A DNA stretch of 64,000 nucleotides from Cladochytrium replicatum. Taxonomy: Eukaryota; Chytridiomycota; Chytridiomycetes; Cladochytriales; Cladochytriaceae. The translations under genes were made by a program, and so were the position numbers. The stretch covers positions 62,001 through 126,000 of the forward strand of contig JAHLKD010000101.1 in assembly GCA_025526935.1 (NCBI GenBank), written 5' to 3'. A model generated the notes under the pieces. It was not told the DNA's origin. It did not search any database and saw only the letters and a program-made list of their open reading frames with translations. Of this stretch, positions 21,636-34,600 are shown piece after piece. Positions within the stretch are counted from its first letter, which is position 1. Each line of letters opens with the position of its first letter.

Positions 21636-24600
21636 TTAAGACAGGACGAGTGGGGGGAGCTCAAGGGCTATGGGCGAGACAGGAGCAGTGTCTTCATTGA
21701 TTGCCTTCACAAAGGTGAACTTGGCGGATACAATGTAACTCTCAGCGGAAATTTTCTTGGTGGTATTCGTCACACGGTCCAGGTATTCAAGCGACGACCA
21801 GTCGACGGTATACCGGTAGAAGGCGTCCCCATCGACATTGTTGTTACGAGAGAACTCGACACCGCTAAGCGCGGGGATAGTGCCAACAACCGCCCTGGTG
21901 GAGGCGCTGAGAAGGCTAAAGTTGATCTCACTGGGCGGGATGATAAGGCGAAAGAGAGCTCCCAAGCTCTTTAAAGTCGAAATCGAGGAGGTTACCTGAT
22001 CAGAGGTCGCCTTTCCATTTACAGACCAGCCTAAATGAAAAGAATAGACAGTCAGAAACTCAAGTTATATAATTATTGAGTTAAAGTAATTTACCAGGTG
22101 CTTCATCAGTAAGCGGTGCGTTTCGGCGGTCACCAACTAAACCTCCAAAGACAACGTTGTTGGAAAATCCAGCTGCAGTGACGCTAATCCAGCCGGACAC
22201 GAGAACAATCTCCTTGCCAGCGGCGAGTCCCAAGGTGTCCCTGCTAGGGGTGAGGGAAACAGTAACCAGGGTCGACGCACCAGATGCGAGGTCAACTTCA
22301 AGAGTCGCCTTGGGCTCGCGCCGATCGAGAACAGAACGTCCGACGCATCCTTGTATGATTCGGGATTGTTTGAGTCGGCAATCTTGTAGCTCAGAGCGTG
22401 GATGCTGGAAATGGAGACCTTCTGAGTCGATGTGTCGAAGTTCTTGATCGTGAAGGTGTGCTGTTGCTTGCCCTGCCATGAACCAAGAGCAATCTTTCCA
22501 GGACTGGCGAGCACACGAGTCCCGAGAAGTTGCTGAACCTGGATCAAACCTCCACCTTGGAGCATAGCACTTTCGACGGAGGAAGTGGTGCCAGAAGCGG
22601 TGCCGAGATTGAGCTGCTTTCCGGCGTTCTGGAGACGGCTGAGGACGAAGATGGCATCCGTACTGTACAGTTCCTTGAGAAGAGCTGTGTTGTCACGACG
22701 AACCATACGGCGACCGTAAGCCGGGGTGGGCAAACGACCACTGCAGCTTGTCGGAAGGGTGCGGCATTTGAGAGCGCTGGCGGAGAGCGTCGTCGAGGTG
22801 ACGGATCCAGGGGGAATGGTCGAGTAACCACCAGCGGGAGAAGATGCTAGGTCAGAAATTGCAATAGTTGAGTAGCCACCGGAAGCAGTGGAGGTGGCAG
22901 TAGTTCCTCCAGGTGCTTGACCTGCTGCGACTGTCTTAGCGTATTGCAAGTACAAGGCAATGATACCGGCGGTCTGGAAATAGTTTTGAGTGCAAAATCC
23001 ATGTAATTCCGTTAATACATACGTAAGGTGTAGCCATCGAAGTACCAGACTCAACACCCCAACTACCTTCAGGGAGAGTGGACAGGGTGTTGGTTCCAGG
23101 TGCAGCGACGTCCGGTTTGAAGCTGAGGTCGGGGCCAGGGCCCCACGATGTGAACAAGGCGACGTTAACAGGCTTAACTGATGACAAAGTGTCGGCGGCA
23201 TCGTACGTAATCCTTGCACTCCCATTTGTCTTTAGGAGCAACTCAGCAATTGCGAAACCAGAGTCGGCATCCATCGTATAGTACGGGATTTTAATACCAT
23301 AAATGGAAAGGTCCCCGGGAGCCTGAAGGGCATTCACACCGTCTGTGGTATTCAAACTCAGAGATGAATACTAAATTATGCAGCAATAAGTGGCAAGAAC
23401 TTACGATTGTAGACGATAACTGCAAGCGCTCCTGCCGTCTGAGCGCTCAGTGCCTTCTGAGCAAACGTGCAGGTGCCACGGCGAAGGAGAAGAACTTTTC
23501 CAGCAGGGTTGGTGGCCACACCGACTGCGGTCGGAGTACCAGTGCATCCATCACCATCATAACTGGAACCAGGAACCGGGGCAGCAAGAGTGTTGAGAAT
23601 GACATCGCCGGTGAAACCTACATTGACAACACCATTATCGTATACTGTCAAGTTGAACTTGGCGCCTCTGACAGTGAAACCACGGGTTCTTGTGAGAGCG
23701 TAGTTGGTAGTGGCAGCCACCGAGATTGCACGGTCAGCAAGGGCGGGGCTATCAGCTTGCCAGACGCCGTCACCTAAAGAGCAGAATAAGGTTAAAAACA
23801 TGTGCACTATAGGTTACATGCACAGTATACCTTGAGCGTTCCCATGCGCGATCGAGAAAATTACTTTTCCTGTAGCCGAGAGCTGGTTGATTAAATCTTG
23901 TTCCGCACCGCCCTATACGTTGTCCAAATGTGAGTGGGTGAGTTAGAATGCTGAGCAAGAGACTTACAGGGAATCCACCGTCGCTCCCAAGCGACATGCT
24001 AATGATGTCCATTCCATCGTTGAAAGCGCGTTGAATAGCCTTGATGATAATATCAGTTTTGGTAGGACCAACCAAACAAGCGGTAGGCACCAAGGGTGAC
24101 ATCCGGCGCAACACCAGTGAAAATGAAGTCTCCGGTGTAGTTTGCGCCGACAATACCAGCACAGTGTGTTCCTGTTGGTTACTATATAAGTAGTATTTTG
24201 TGTAAAACAAAGCGTTTTCCTTACCATGACCACCGCAGTCCATTGGATCATCATCTACAAGATCGAATGTCTGTTCAATTCAATGTCTTCATCGGATGCT
24301 TCAAATTGGCCCCTTACCTTCAACAGGAGCGTTTTGCCCCGTGAAGTCATCGCCAACGAAATCATGCCCAAAGGCGACCTTTGTTGTTGGGAACGTAGCT
24401 CCACCACCGAAGGCTGGGTGCTTCCAATCGATCCCGGAGTCCACGATACCAACTTTGATGCCCTTTCCGGTCACGCCGAGCTTTTTCCGCGCCCCAAAAA
24501 CGCCAGTGATCTTGTGTGCACCGTTAGCATCCGGCACGTCATCGGAAGATTTTAGCGCAGTTGGCTTCTTTGGGGCTTTGTAGACCTTGTTCTCGTATAT

Positions 24601-24922
24601 GGAAAGCACACCAGCGGTCTTCTTCAGCGTTTCAACGTCCGCAAGTGACGAAACAGGAACCTACCAAAGAACTATTAGCTCTGGCTCGGTGTGGGAAAAT
24701 GAACGTTTGTTAACTCACGACAGCGCTGACCCAGTTGGCGGCAGGAAAATCGAAAACTTCAGCGGAAGCGGTACGACCGTTTGAGAGAACGGGGAAAGCG
24801 AATCGAGCGGATGAGTGAATAGTGGGGTCAATCTTCACAATGACGCTCCCTGTCTTGATGCTGATTGCGTCTGCGATTCCTGCGCAGGCAGCGAGAAGGA
24901 GGGAGATTCCAAGGATACGCAT
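21636..24922 (-). pseudogene. Secreted subtilisin-family (S8) serine protease with two frameshifts
   Basis: The start at 24922 gives a clear signal peptide, MRILGISLLLAACAGIADA, chosen over an upstream ATG that would precede it. A propeptide region is followed by the catalytic Asp (VGIVDSGIDWKHPAFGGG), His ([15 protein letters not shown] across an intron), a protease-associated insert (CTGTPTAVGVATNPAGKVLL), and the Ser (GTSMATPYTAGIIAL). The C-terminal Fn3-like domain ends SPIALELPPLVLS at 21636. The architecture matches large extracellular subtilases that degrade host or substrate protein. Two frame changes have no plausible intron: between YRLFG and [12 protein letters not shown] (about 24070), and between DASDVLFS and KATLEVDLASG (about 22320). 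It is therefore called a likely recent pseudogene. Sequencing indels are the alternative. Confidence 0.75.
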
Positions 24923-26409
24923 TCTATCAAATCTATTGGGTGATAAGTACATTCAGAGGCGTTCAAGGTGGTGTCTTATGAAGCAAACATGATATTCTGT
25001 TAATTTTGTTCAGAAAGTTCCATGTGTGCAATTTTTGAAAACAAAATTTCGATTAGCGAATGAGTCCTTTTTTGCAGCACATAGGGGACATTGAGAGGGT
25101 CACTGGTACGTTTTATTTCAAGTTTTGGCGAAAGGATAATGGGTGAATAATCGGAAATAGTTGCAGCACGTACCAGCACCAAATCGACATCTAATGAAAA
25201 GGCAAATTTCTGTGCCGCGCCATCTCGCATCTCCTTGCTCAGCACAAAACAAAACGGACATGATTATCATAATCAATTTCGCATACATCCGCATTGAACC
25301 AATCAGGGTTTCATCGAACAAAATTTTGTTAACCGCGGAAGCGTCGGAATCAAACCATGCAGGCCACGGTAACCGTGTACAGACAGCAACAAGCACAGGT
25401 TGTAGCAAGTGTATTCAGAGAGGCGAATTTTTTAGGACCAGGTATTGTGTTCTGAGAAAACTGACAGATGTGAGCCTGGTCCAACGGAAAACGTCAATCT
25501 TCTTCACAATTTTTAACCCTGAACGCATTGCAGCCTTTGTAGTGGGACTTCCGAACAAAGGTAAGATTTTGAAGCGGGAACGGTCTTCTTGGACCAAAGG
25601 GGCATCTTTGGGACCATGAGCTAAATTGGCAAAACAGGAGTCTCTGAGTTGTTTAGGCGAATTGGCGATCAAAAAAAGTGGTTGCAAATACTATCACAAT
25701 AAGAACTGCATCATGAAACCGCCGATCGATGCTGGAAAAACACAACGTGGTGTGGTTTGTCCATTTGACAACACAATCCCACTCACAATAGAATTCGTTC
25801 AAGATGCTTAACGGATTGAGATCGACAATCCAGACAAAAATTTTGCCGAAATCAAATAAAACCAATGGACGATCTCTCAAGCAACCCTGAACGAGCCTCT
25901 TGGATGAAGGCGGAGGGAAGCCGAGTGGCAAGATGTAATGGGTTCGTGTTTTGTTTCATTTACGTTCATGGAATATGGTGAGTGATTTATATTTTTTGGC
26001 CATTTTAAGTCTCCCGTTCGGAGAGCCGCTACCCGTTACTACCAGCATGCAGTTCAAATATATGCCCTCAAATTTGTAATCTTGGTTCCCAAAGAGGATC
26101 CAGTCCAACCGATAGCGCCGGTTCATTTTATGTCGAGTCGAGGCACAGTTAATCAGTCCAGCATATGCTAGACGTGAATGGCACGGCACATCCAAGGTGC
26201 ACGAAATGGCAATAAAAATGGGTGGAGTTATGTTGTCAAATAGAGTCGAGATGGAGAAGGTGGGGAATAGCACAGAATCGATCATGGTCATTGCATGGCG
26301 TGGTTGCCTTCAAGTTTACCTACCGCAGTGAAGGAACAAAGCGATGTTGGTTCAGTTCCTCTGATAAATCAAATGATTTTAAATTTTGTCAGTGGCTTAA
26401 ACGACGCCT
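24923..26409. other. Intergenic, about 1.5 kb, AT-rich
   Basis: No homology, coding bias or clear repeat recognised. Should contain the upstream regions of the divergent protease and nuclease-helicase genes. Confidence 0.4.
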
Positions 26410-29400
26410 ATGAACCCACTCGATCTCGATGATCAGCAGCTAAAGAAATGCCACCCACTGAGTCCCACCCGGCTGGCAACATTCCACCACAATCGCTGCG
26501 ATCTGTACCTGTTCTTGTCGTACTGGCATGCTAACCAGAATAATTCACGGCAAATGCCCAAGCAAAACGAACTCAATGAGGCTACCTTTCGAAAAGGCTA
26601 CAAATGGGAGAATGCGATCCGTGATCGAATCGATGCACAGGCGAAGCTTGTGCGAATGCCTCCGATTAGCTCGAAAAAAGTTCATTCAGTAGCCCAGATG
26701 CTGTCGGCTGCGCTCTCTGACTGCAAATCGGAATGCTTTCTTGTTGGGCTAACGATGCAATCTCCAAAGTTCAATAATCGATGGCCTAGTGGTACGGAGC
26801 CAGTAAGATTTTCTACCTTCGCCCCTGATTTCGTCAAATTTACGGTGTCCCAGCACGAATCGAAAGTTACCATCCGGTGGCGGATCATCGATGCGAAAAT
26901 GTCAACGCACGTGAAGGTTCAACATCAATTCCAAGTGGGATTCTATTGGCTAGCAGTGTCTGAACTTATTGAGGAGTTTGTGCGAAATCAGAGTGAAGCG
27001 GTCGATGTGATTCGGACCACGCTCCGGTGTGATATTCAAAGTGTGGGGATAACAGAAAGCTTATCTGATGAGTGGCATGGAATGCATGCAATTATTCTGC
27101 CTGAAGACGAAGCAGAAATATGGATCCCGTTGAATGGCCAGATCGCGGACGGAATTCCAGATCCCAATGGAATCGTCCCACTTCCGGCACTCGAATCTCT
27201 GCTGAAAGAATTTCTCTTCCAGCAGCTTCCTGATCTCCTGAAATCAAACATTGAGGATATCCCTTGGCATTATTATTCAATATGTTCGAGCTGCAACTTC
27301 CAACAGCGCTGTCGCTCCGAAACTGAAACCAAAAGAACAATATCCATGATTCCGAATCTGAGTGTCACAGACGCAAAAATGCTCCGCTCAGTCAAACGTT
27401 TACCAGGAATAGTCGCCTCAGGGTCAACCACTGACATTGAAGACCTGGCGTCAATCCTCCACTCTGATGTCAAGATGAACACCATGAAGCAAATGTATCC
27501 TTCAACATATATTCGCTTCCGTTCAGTTTTGGATGTCCCTGCTCACTCAAAGGAGAGCCCTTATCTCAAATCGGTCACGACAAGCACGGTCCAAATGTTA
27601 CATTCTCCATGCTTAACATTTCCCCGTTCAGAGGATATTGGAGTGTTCCTATCTGTCTTGGTCGATCCCGAATCCGCAGCAGTGTTTGGATACTTCGCTC
27701 TCGCAATTGATCAGCATAGTGGGAACACACTTCACCAAACCAAGTTCCTCGCCAACAGAGATTCACTCAGTTTGGGCGAGCTAGAAGCCTCAATCGTTTA
27801 TGACCTCGCTGCCTTGCTACGCAAACTTCAAGAGCTCAATGCTTCAAGAGGCAGCTTTGCACGGGTTCAGTTTTACGTCTTTGATGAGTCCGAGAAGCAC
27901 GCTCTCGTGAACTTGCTTGTCGACATGGCTTGCTCTCGCCCCACGGAATCCTTTGACGAAGATGACGACCTGTCTCTCTGCATCGCAGGTCTCCTCGATG
28001 ACTCCCAGGTCCTTTTAACTGTAGTCCAGCCGTCCCTGATCGACGTCGGAAAACTTTTTGGCGACAGTAAAGGGAAGATGAAGAAGGCAAAACTCCAGCA
28101 GTTTGTGAAGCTCTTTTGTGCTATGTTGGGGGTCGAAGTTGATGTGAGCGGAACTGTGGAGCAATTATTCGCTCGTTTGAAAGATCTGATCCGTCAATCG
28201 AGTGGACGGAATCCTTCGTGGAAGCTACCTAGAATCTCGTGTATGCGTAAAGCAGTGCAAGACCTTGTCTGTATCCCCGTCCCAGGCTATTTTGGTATTG
28301 AGGACTGCGCTCGTTGGCTTCTTGATAGCAAAGATGTGAAAGACATCTCGTTGGCTGGCATTTTTGAACTATGGACAACCGCTCAAAATGAGTCTGCAGA
28401 GGATGCGTTGATTGCGCGGACACGTTTGACTGCAGATGTCGCCAAAGATCTACGACGTCGAGTTCAAAGCACTGTGGAACAGAAGAACTTGAAATTGAGC
28501 GACATTTTGATAAACGATGCGCCAGTATTCGATCCGATCGTACTCAATGTGTGTACAAACCCACACTTGCGAAAACTTCTTTTCATGACTCAGGTATGAC
28601 CCAAATCAAAAGATCGTGGAAATGCATTTACGTTTTTTTCAAATAGTACGAAGTGATCACCAAAATGGAGAATATTGTGCAGGCACGCTGCAGAAGTACG
28701 AGGCAGATTGAACTTTCATATGACCGATTCGGCAAAGAGCAGTATACGTACGTCTTTAAAGTCCGGCAAGGGCTTGCGTATGTCGAGGAGACGGAGTTCT
28801 TCGATTTTTTGCTTGTCCGTGACGTCCCGGGCAATATCGTATTCCCAGCCTTATTCTTCGACGACCTCTCATTCTGCTCCACCTTCAAGTTTCAGCTTCA
28901 ACATCGCGATGATTCACTTCAAGTGATACGTGAGCATGTCGCGTTTGCAAATGTGGTTAACGTGGATCGCCAAGCAAACGAGGTCACACTACAAGTTCGA
29001 TACACCAAAGGCTGGTTTAGGTTTCCAAGAGCCGGTGAAGTATTTCGTTTGTTTGAGAGGTATTTTGTCCCTACATATTCCAATCTTGTCAATCTCACAT
29101 TCTGTGGCAAGGTACGTCGATTTCAATCTCAGCAAAGTCGTTCGATCGTTGCTTGAGACCCAGATCGAATCCACAAACGCCACCCAACCCGTCTTTGTCA
29201 AGTTCGTCTCCACAGGCCATGTCTTCAACGCTCGCCCGCCATTCGACAAAACCCCGCTCGTAAAGGAGGAGAAACAGATGTACCGCGCATACAAGCACTG
29301 GCGCTCCCTCGAAACGACTCCTAACATCGCCCTCCTCCACTTTATGCCCAGTCAACGCAAAGCATTCCAATCCTTCATCGAGCGCACGACAACCGTGATT

Positions 29401-30952
29401 CGCGGTCCACCTGGCCATGGTAAAACGCACACACTCGCACTCTGCGCGCTGCGCATGATCGAGCTGAAAGCACGCACCTCAAGCCGCCACGATCCCTGCA
29501 GGATCATCGTGACTGCGCTCACCCATGCAGCTATCGGAAATTTTGTCGCCAAATTCGACACGCTTCTTTCGGCCGCTAGGGAAGTTAAGGATATGCCGGA
29601 TGGAGAGTGGCGTGACGAAGTGCGGAGGGTGATGCTGAAGAATGCGGATGAGAAGGTTGATGCGGAAACAAAGTATTTGGTGGTCGCTGGGACTGTTTGG
29701 GGGATCTACAAGATGCTTGCGGACAAGCCGGACATGGCGGGGACGTTTGACTGCTTGTTGATCGACGAGGCATCACAGCTCCCATTAGCGGAATCGTCTA
29801 TTGCAATGAGAGCGCTGAACAATGAGGATGGGCGGGGTCGGATTGTTATATGCGGGGACGACAAGCAGCTAGGTCCGATCCTGAGTGCGACGTACCCGCA
29901 AAATCGTGACGCTTTGCAGCCAGCGCTTTTCGGGTCGGTACTTGAGTGTGCGTTGTGGGACGTTGGCAGGTCGAACGGCGACGAGTTGGGCGATCTCTCC
30001 GAGAAAATGGGAGGGTTTACGCTGGCAGGGGACAAGGGCGGCAAGGCACTCGCTCAGCCCATTGTTCTGAAGGAGAATTTTCGGATGGTTAACTCCTTGT
30101 GCGATTTCTCTGCCATTCTGTATGGTGGCGGATTCGGGTAAGCAGTGGTCCTGAGAACTCTCAGAAAATCGCTGACATCCACTCTCTTATTAAACAGCGT
30201 GGCTTCATCGAAACGAAATACTCAACTCTGCAAAGATGTCTCCCGAAGTATCACTAATGGTCTCGAGCGCTACATCCCCACCGTCCAGCACCGCAGAAGA
30301 GCCTCCTTGCAGTCCACTCGCCCTCCAGAATGGGATCTCGAGGAAAAAGCCTGGACAGTTCTCTCTCAGATCCCCATAGGCAAAGAAAAGCTCCGTTCCC
30401 TCCTCACTGTCGAGCTAGGTGCACCGAAAAGCGACACTTGGAGCTACGATGAACATCTTGCGCACGAAGCCACGGCGATCGCATCGCTCGTGAATGCGCT
30501 TCGGACGTGTTTTGACGATGAGCGTAAAATGATTGTGGTGGCACCGCATCGAGCCCAGAGGGCCGAGATCGAGAGGGCGTTACAGGCGGGTGGGGAGAGC
30601 GAGAAGCAACAAAGGGTGGATACCGTCGAGAAGATTCAGGGTGACGAAGCGGACATCGTGATCGTCGCTTACGGTTTTACTTTCAATTCCCAGTATGTTT
30701 TCGCTCAGCCTACACAACATTTGAGATTGATTTGTTAATACTAGGGTGGACAACGAGTTAAAGTTTATCTTCAACCGATCGCGTATCAACGTCGCATTGA
30801 CTCGAGCCCGAGCTCTCTGTATATTAATTGCATCGAGTGCTGTGATCCAGCCGAGTATGCATGTGCTGGGAGATCCGGGTCAGCGCGACGCCTTTGCACT
30901 ATTGTCGAACTTTGTTGAACGGTCGCACAGGGTTCAATGGTCTTCTGCCTAA
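26410..30952 (+). CDS. RecB-like (PD-(D/E)XK) nuclease fused to SF1 Upf1-like helicase
   Basis: Five exons (26410-28593, 28647-29111, 29164-30137, 30198-30692, 30745-30952) join in frame to 1,441 aa. The N-terminal part looks like a RecB-type nuclease with Dna2-style Fe-S ligands: an early Cys in FHHNRCDLYLF, APDF, RIIDAKM, then HQFQVGFY, and the cluster CSSCNFQQRC. A middle segment (about residues 395-560) sits where TM0106-type proteins carry an RNase H-like domain, but I see no FxDxEG-type acidic motif. The C-terminal SF1 helicase has Walker A GPPGHGKTHT, Walker B LLIDEASQLP, GDDKQLGPI, VDTVEKIQGDEADIVIVA and NVALTRARALCILI. This predicts DNA or RNA end processing coupled to unwinding. The layout resembles bacterial TM0106-family nuclease-helicases. 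The exact cellular role is unknown. Confidence 0.75.
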
Positions 30953-31651
30953 CAGCAATTCTCCGATACACCTGAATGGTCGGTCCTGTACAGATTTGAC
31001 TCAATTACCCCGTTGCTATCACCTTTTGTTGCTCAGAGTATGAAATGCGTTTGAGAGTCAAAAGAAAAAATTATATATTTTATGTTATTCAAAGGGTTAG
31101 TTGCTATCTCGAACTTCCAGGATATGTCTCGAGCCGATTTGAGCAGCACCTGTTGTGTGAATACACATGCATTCGGTTCTGTGATTGGCTGGATTCCTGC
31201 CCATATAAATCTTAAAAATATGAAGTTTCACATTCACTGTCAAAAGACTAAGCAAAATCAGCACAGCTCAAGGTGTAGGGATCACTTTTGATAGATCAAA
31301 ACTATACATAAACAACTTTGCCACAGTACTCAAGCTTAAGTGTAGTTGGATTCGGCTGAACAACAGATAAGCTGTCGTAAGGTTTAAATAACAGCTGAAG
31401 TTGCATCGAACCCAGCAAAGTGACAAAAATAGCTCACGCATTGAATCAAAGTCGAACAGCCTCATGATCTGTGATCTTGTAGGCTTGCTACGTCCTGGAC
31501 TTCTAGAGAAACTTCAAGATGCAAAAGTGTGATACTACTGGCCAAATAGTGGACAATCTCTTTCGAAAGACATTGTAAACATTGAGCACGGCAAAACATA
31601 TCATCACCAAGAATCCAACCACACAATCGCAACAACTTAAACCTTCAAACA
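30953..31651. other. Convergent intergenic region, about 0.7 kb
   Basis: Lies between the helicase stop and the stop of the TPR gene. AT-rich, no gene recognised. Confidence 0.4.
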
Positions 31652-34600
31652 TTATTTAGAGATTGTCTGCAATTGACTCATTGCCCAAGCAAACTCTTGA
31701 GGTTTCTCCACTGCTGCATACCATTCGGCTAGGAGTGTGAGACAAAATGCGTTATCCTTGTGGTCTTCTCCAAAGATGTCACACCAGCGATTATATGCAT
31801 TCTTCATCAACACTATCGTCTCTTGATAATTTCCAAGATATGCCTTGGCCTGTGCTAGGCTCTCTTTTGTTACAATAGTACTATTGTGATCAGACCCAAG
31901 TGTATCTGTTTTGCTTTTCAGGCAATCTGCAAGAACCTTTTCTGCTGCTTCAAATTTCTGTTGGTTCAAAAGCACCAGACCAAGAGAATGCATGGTCCTT
32001 AATGTTTCAATATGATCCTCTCCTAACTTTTCTGACTGAATCAACTTCAGTTCTTGCAAGAACATTTCAACTTTCTCAAATTGTCTTGAGATTTAAAGAT
32101 ATTCTCGAAAATTGATACGATAGATACAGTTCTTTTATCTGCTAAACCATAAACATCTCCACTTTGCTGAAACTCCAATCTGATTCTCAGTTGCTCTGCT
32201 TTGTCCCCTTTTCCATTTAGTAATAAGCTCCGTGCAGAAGGTATAATATCCCCAGTTGCAGTTTCATTTTCTTAAAGAAAAGGAATTTAATACTTTTTGC
32301 AATTTTCCAGAATGATCTTGCAAAGGTGAGAGATATTCAGCAAAAATGATATTGCATCTCAACATAAGATTATCTTTATCTTTTTCAACATTATCTTGAA
32401 TTGACTGAGCAATTAAATCATGAGATCTCTGAGCAACTCTATAGTCTTTATCTTGAACTCCTAATCTCAGGCACAATATATGAAACATCAGAACTGAAAC
32501 GGCACTGCATCCTGTTTAGGCTTTGACAGTTTCGCAAAAATGTAGCTCCGCAGACGCTGCAACTATTATAGCACAAGTTTTGAAATGTTATCATTGTGCT
32601 TTTATCAGCTACTCCCAATGTTTCAACCCGCGCCAGGCACATTGTGAGGAGTTGGAAACCCTCTTTTTTCTTTCCAATTCCAAGTAGCTCAAGTCCATAA
32701 AATTGTAATGCTATCATAGTAAGTTTATGATTTTTGCCTAAATACTTCTCTGATGTATCAAGACAATTTTGCATGGTCTCTGTGCCCTTTTTAACATCAT
32801 GGTTATCAAAATACACTTGTCCAAGATTCGCTAGTGTTGTCAACATTTCCTCACTGTGTGGTCTGTATCTCTCTGAGGTCAAGCTTGCACATTTTGACAG
32901 TATTTCTATAGTGCTATTGTATTGTTTGAGTGATCGATAAATTGCACCAAGATCATGCATAATGGATAACTGATTATCTTTGTGCACTGCTAAGCTGCTC
33001 GAATGTTTAAGATACTTCTCATAGAATTTTGCAGCCTCATCATTTTTGTTTTGTGCTCTACAACAACGTGCAATTCCTTGCAAAGCAGTCAAAGTTAGAT
33101 CACTTTGTTTCCCAAGCTTTTGTTTGGATAATTCATACATCTCTTGAAACTGAAGCAATGCTTTTGAATAATTCTGTGCTTTCTCAGTCGACTCAGCTAA
33201 TCTGAACATCAGGGTTAACTGATGTTCAGTCCCAAAGTTATGCTTCAAGTTCAAAAGTCTATTGTATGCAGCAGCAGCTTTCATAGAGTCACTGTTGTCT
33301 TTATGAAGAAGAGCTTCATTAAGAAGTATTCCAACAAACTGGAGGTCATTTCCATTGATGCGCTCTTGCTTTATCTTTGCCTTGTGCAGAAGATCTTTTG
33401 CTTTTTGAAGTTTTCCTTGCTCTCTGAAAACTTTGGAAAGGTATAGCTCTGATAAGATATAATCTGGATGATTGTCACCAAGTACCGCTTTCTTTTCAAG
33501 ACACTCTTTCAATTTTAGCTCTGCTGTTTCATATTCCTCAAGAAAGAAATGAGCACATGCATTATTATGAAGCAGCTGAAGTACTGCCGGATGATTTATG
33601 TCAAATAGTTTGCTTGAAAGTTCAAAGATTTCTCTGTACAGCTCAAGTGCTTCTTTATACTTTTGGTTTAAAGTGAATACTAAGCCAAGATTATTCTTAG
33701 CTCCAAAAACATGATGCGAATCCGGAGGTGCATTTCTTAAGATGTTCATTGAAGTCTTCTCTGATGCCTCATGATTGCGCAGATAATACTCAGTCAAAGC
33801 CAAATTATTAGCAATAATCAATGAATCATTGTGACCTGGTCCAAGCAGCTGGCTTTTCCTCTCTAGACAATATTTTGCAAAGTTTCTTGCTTTATTCAAA
33901 TCACCTGACTGGTGGAGAAGCTCTGCCAATGTCTGTGCCCAGCGAACATGAGCAAGAACATCCACTGACTTGCCACGGGTTGGGCGAACCATAATCAACT
34001 GCTGAATACCAGAAGGAAATTCATGCTCATACAGTGACAACATGCAGAGAATGTCTGGATCTGCCAGAAGATCTTTGTGGCATTCATATTGAATTCTGCA
34101 TGTCTCAATCATACACGTTTTCAAAGTCTTCAACATCAAAGCATCCATCTTTTCAAATCCAATAACCTGCTCAATAACTCGATGTATGCGCTGCTCATCC
34201 GCAGCAATAAAAGCTTCACTCTTTCTGGAGTCAACCTTTCCAAGCATGGCAGCAAACTTTTGACCGTCTACCTCCTCCAGAAACTTCTGCTTTGACGCAG
34301 GCTGCATTGTTATATGATAATCTAATTCTGTACTGACACAAGCATAGAGCTCAAAAACACACAATGCGCGAGTTGGTGGAATTGGATCGTTCTGCAAAAG
34401 ATGGACAGATTAAGCAATTGAATCGCGACTCCAAAGATATGTTCTACGGTAGCCAAGGCTCCATCACCATGATAACACTACCAATTTTGCTCACTGCATC
34501 CATAAACGTTGTCGACCACCAAGCAAAAGGTTTGGAGGATGTGTCCCATTGTGAATTTGTAAGTAGGTCAAACCAAATTACAATGTCGCCAGTTCCTTCT

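Noticed and set aside
29100-29165. Apparent +1 frameshift in the nuclease-helicase gene
   Set aside because: A 52-nt intron 29112-29163 with GTACGT and CCCAG ends joins FCGK to IESTNATQPVF in frame.
31652-34397. Calling the TPR gene a true kinesin light chain
   Set aside because: The TPR type is similar, but the N-terminal coiled-coil that binds kinesin heavy chain is absent and replaced by the TIR-like domain.
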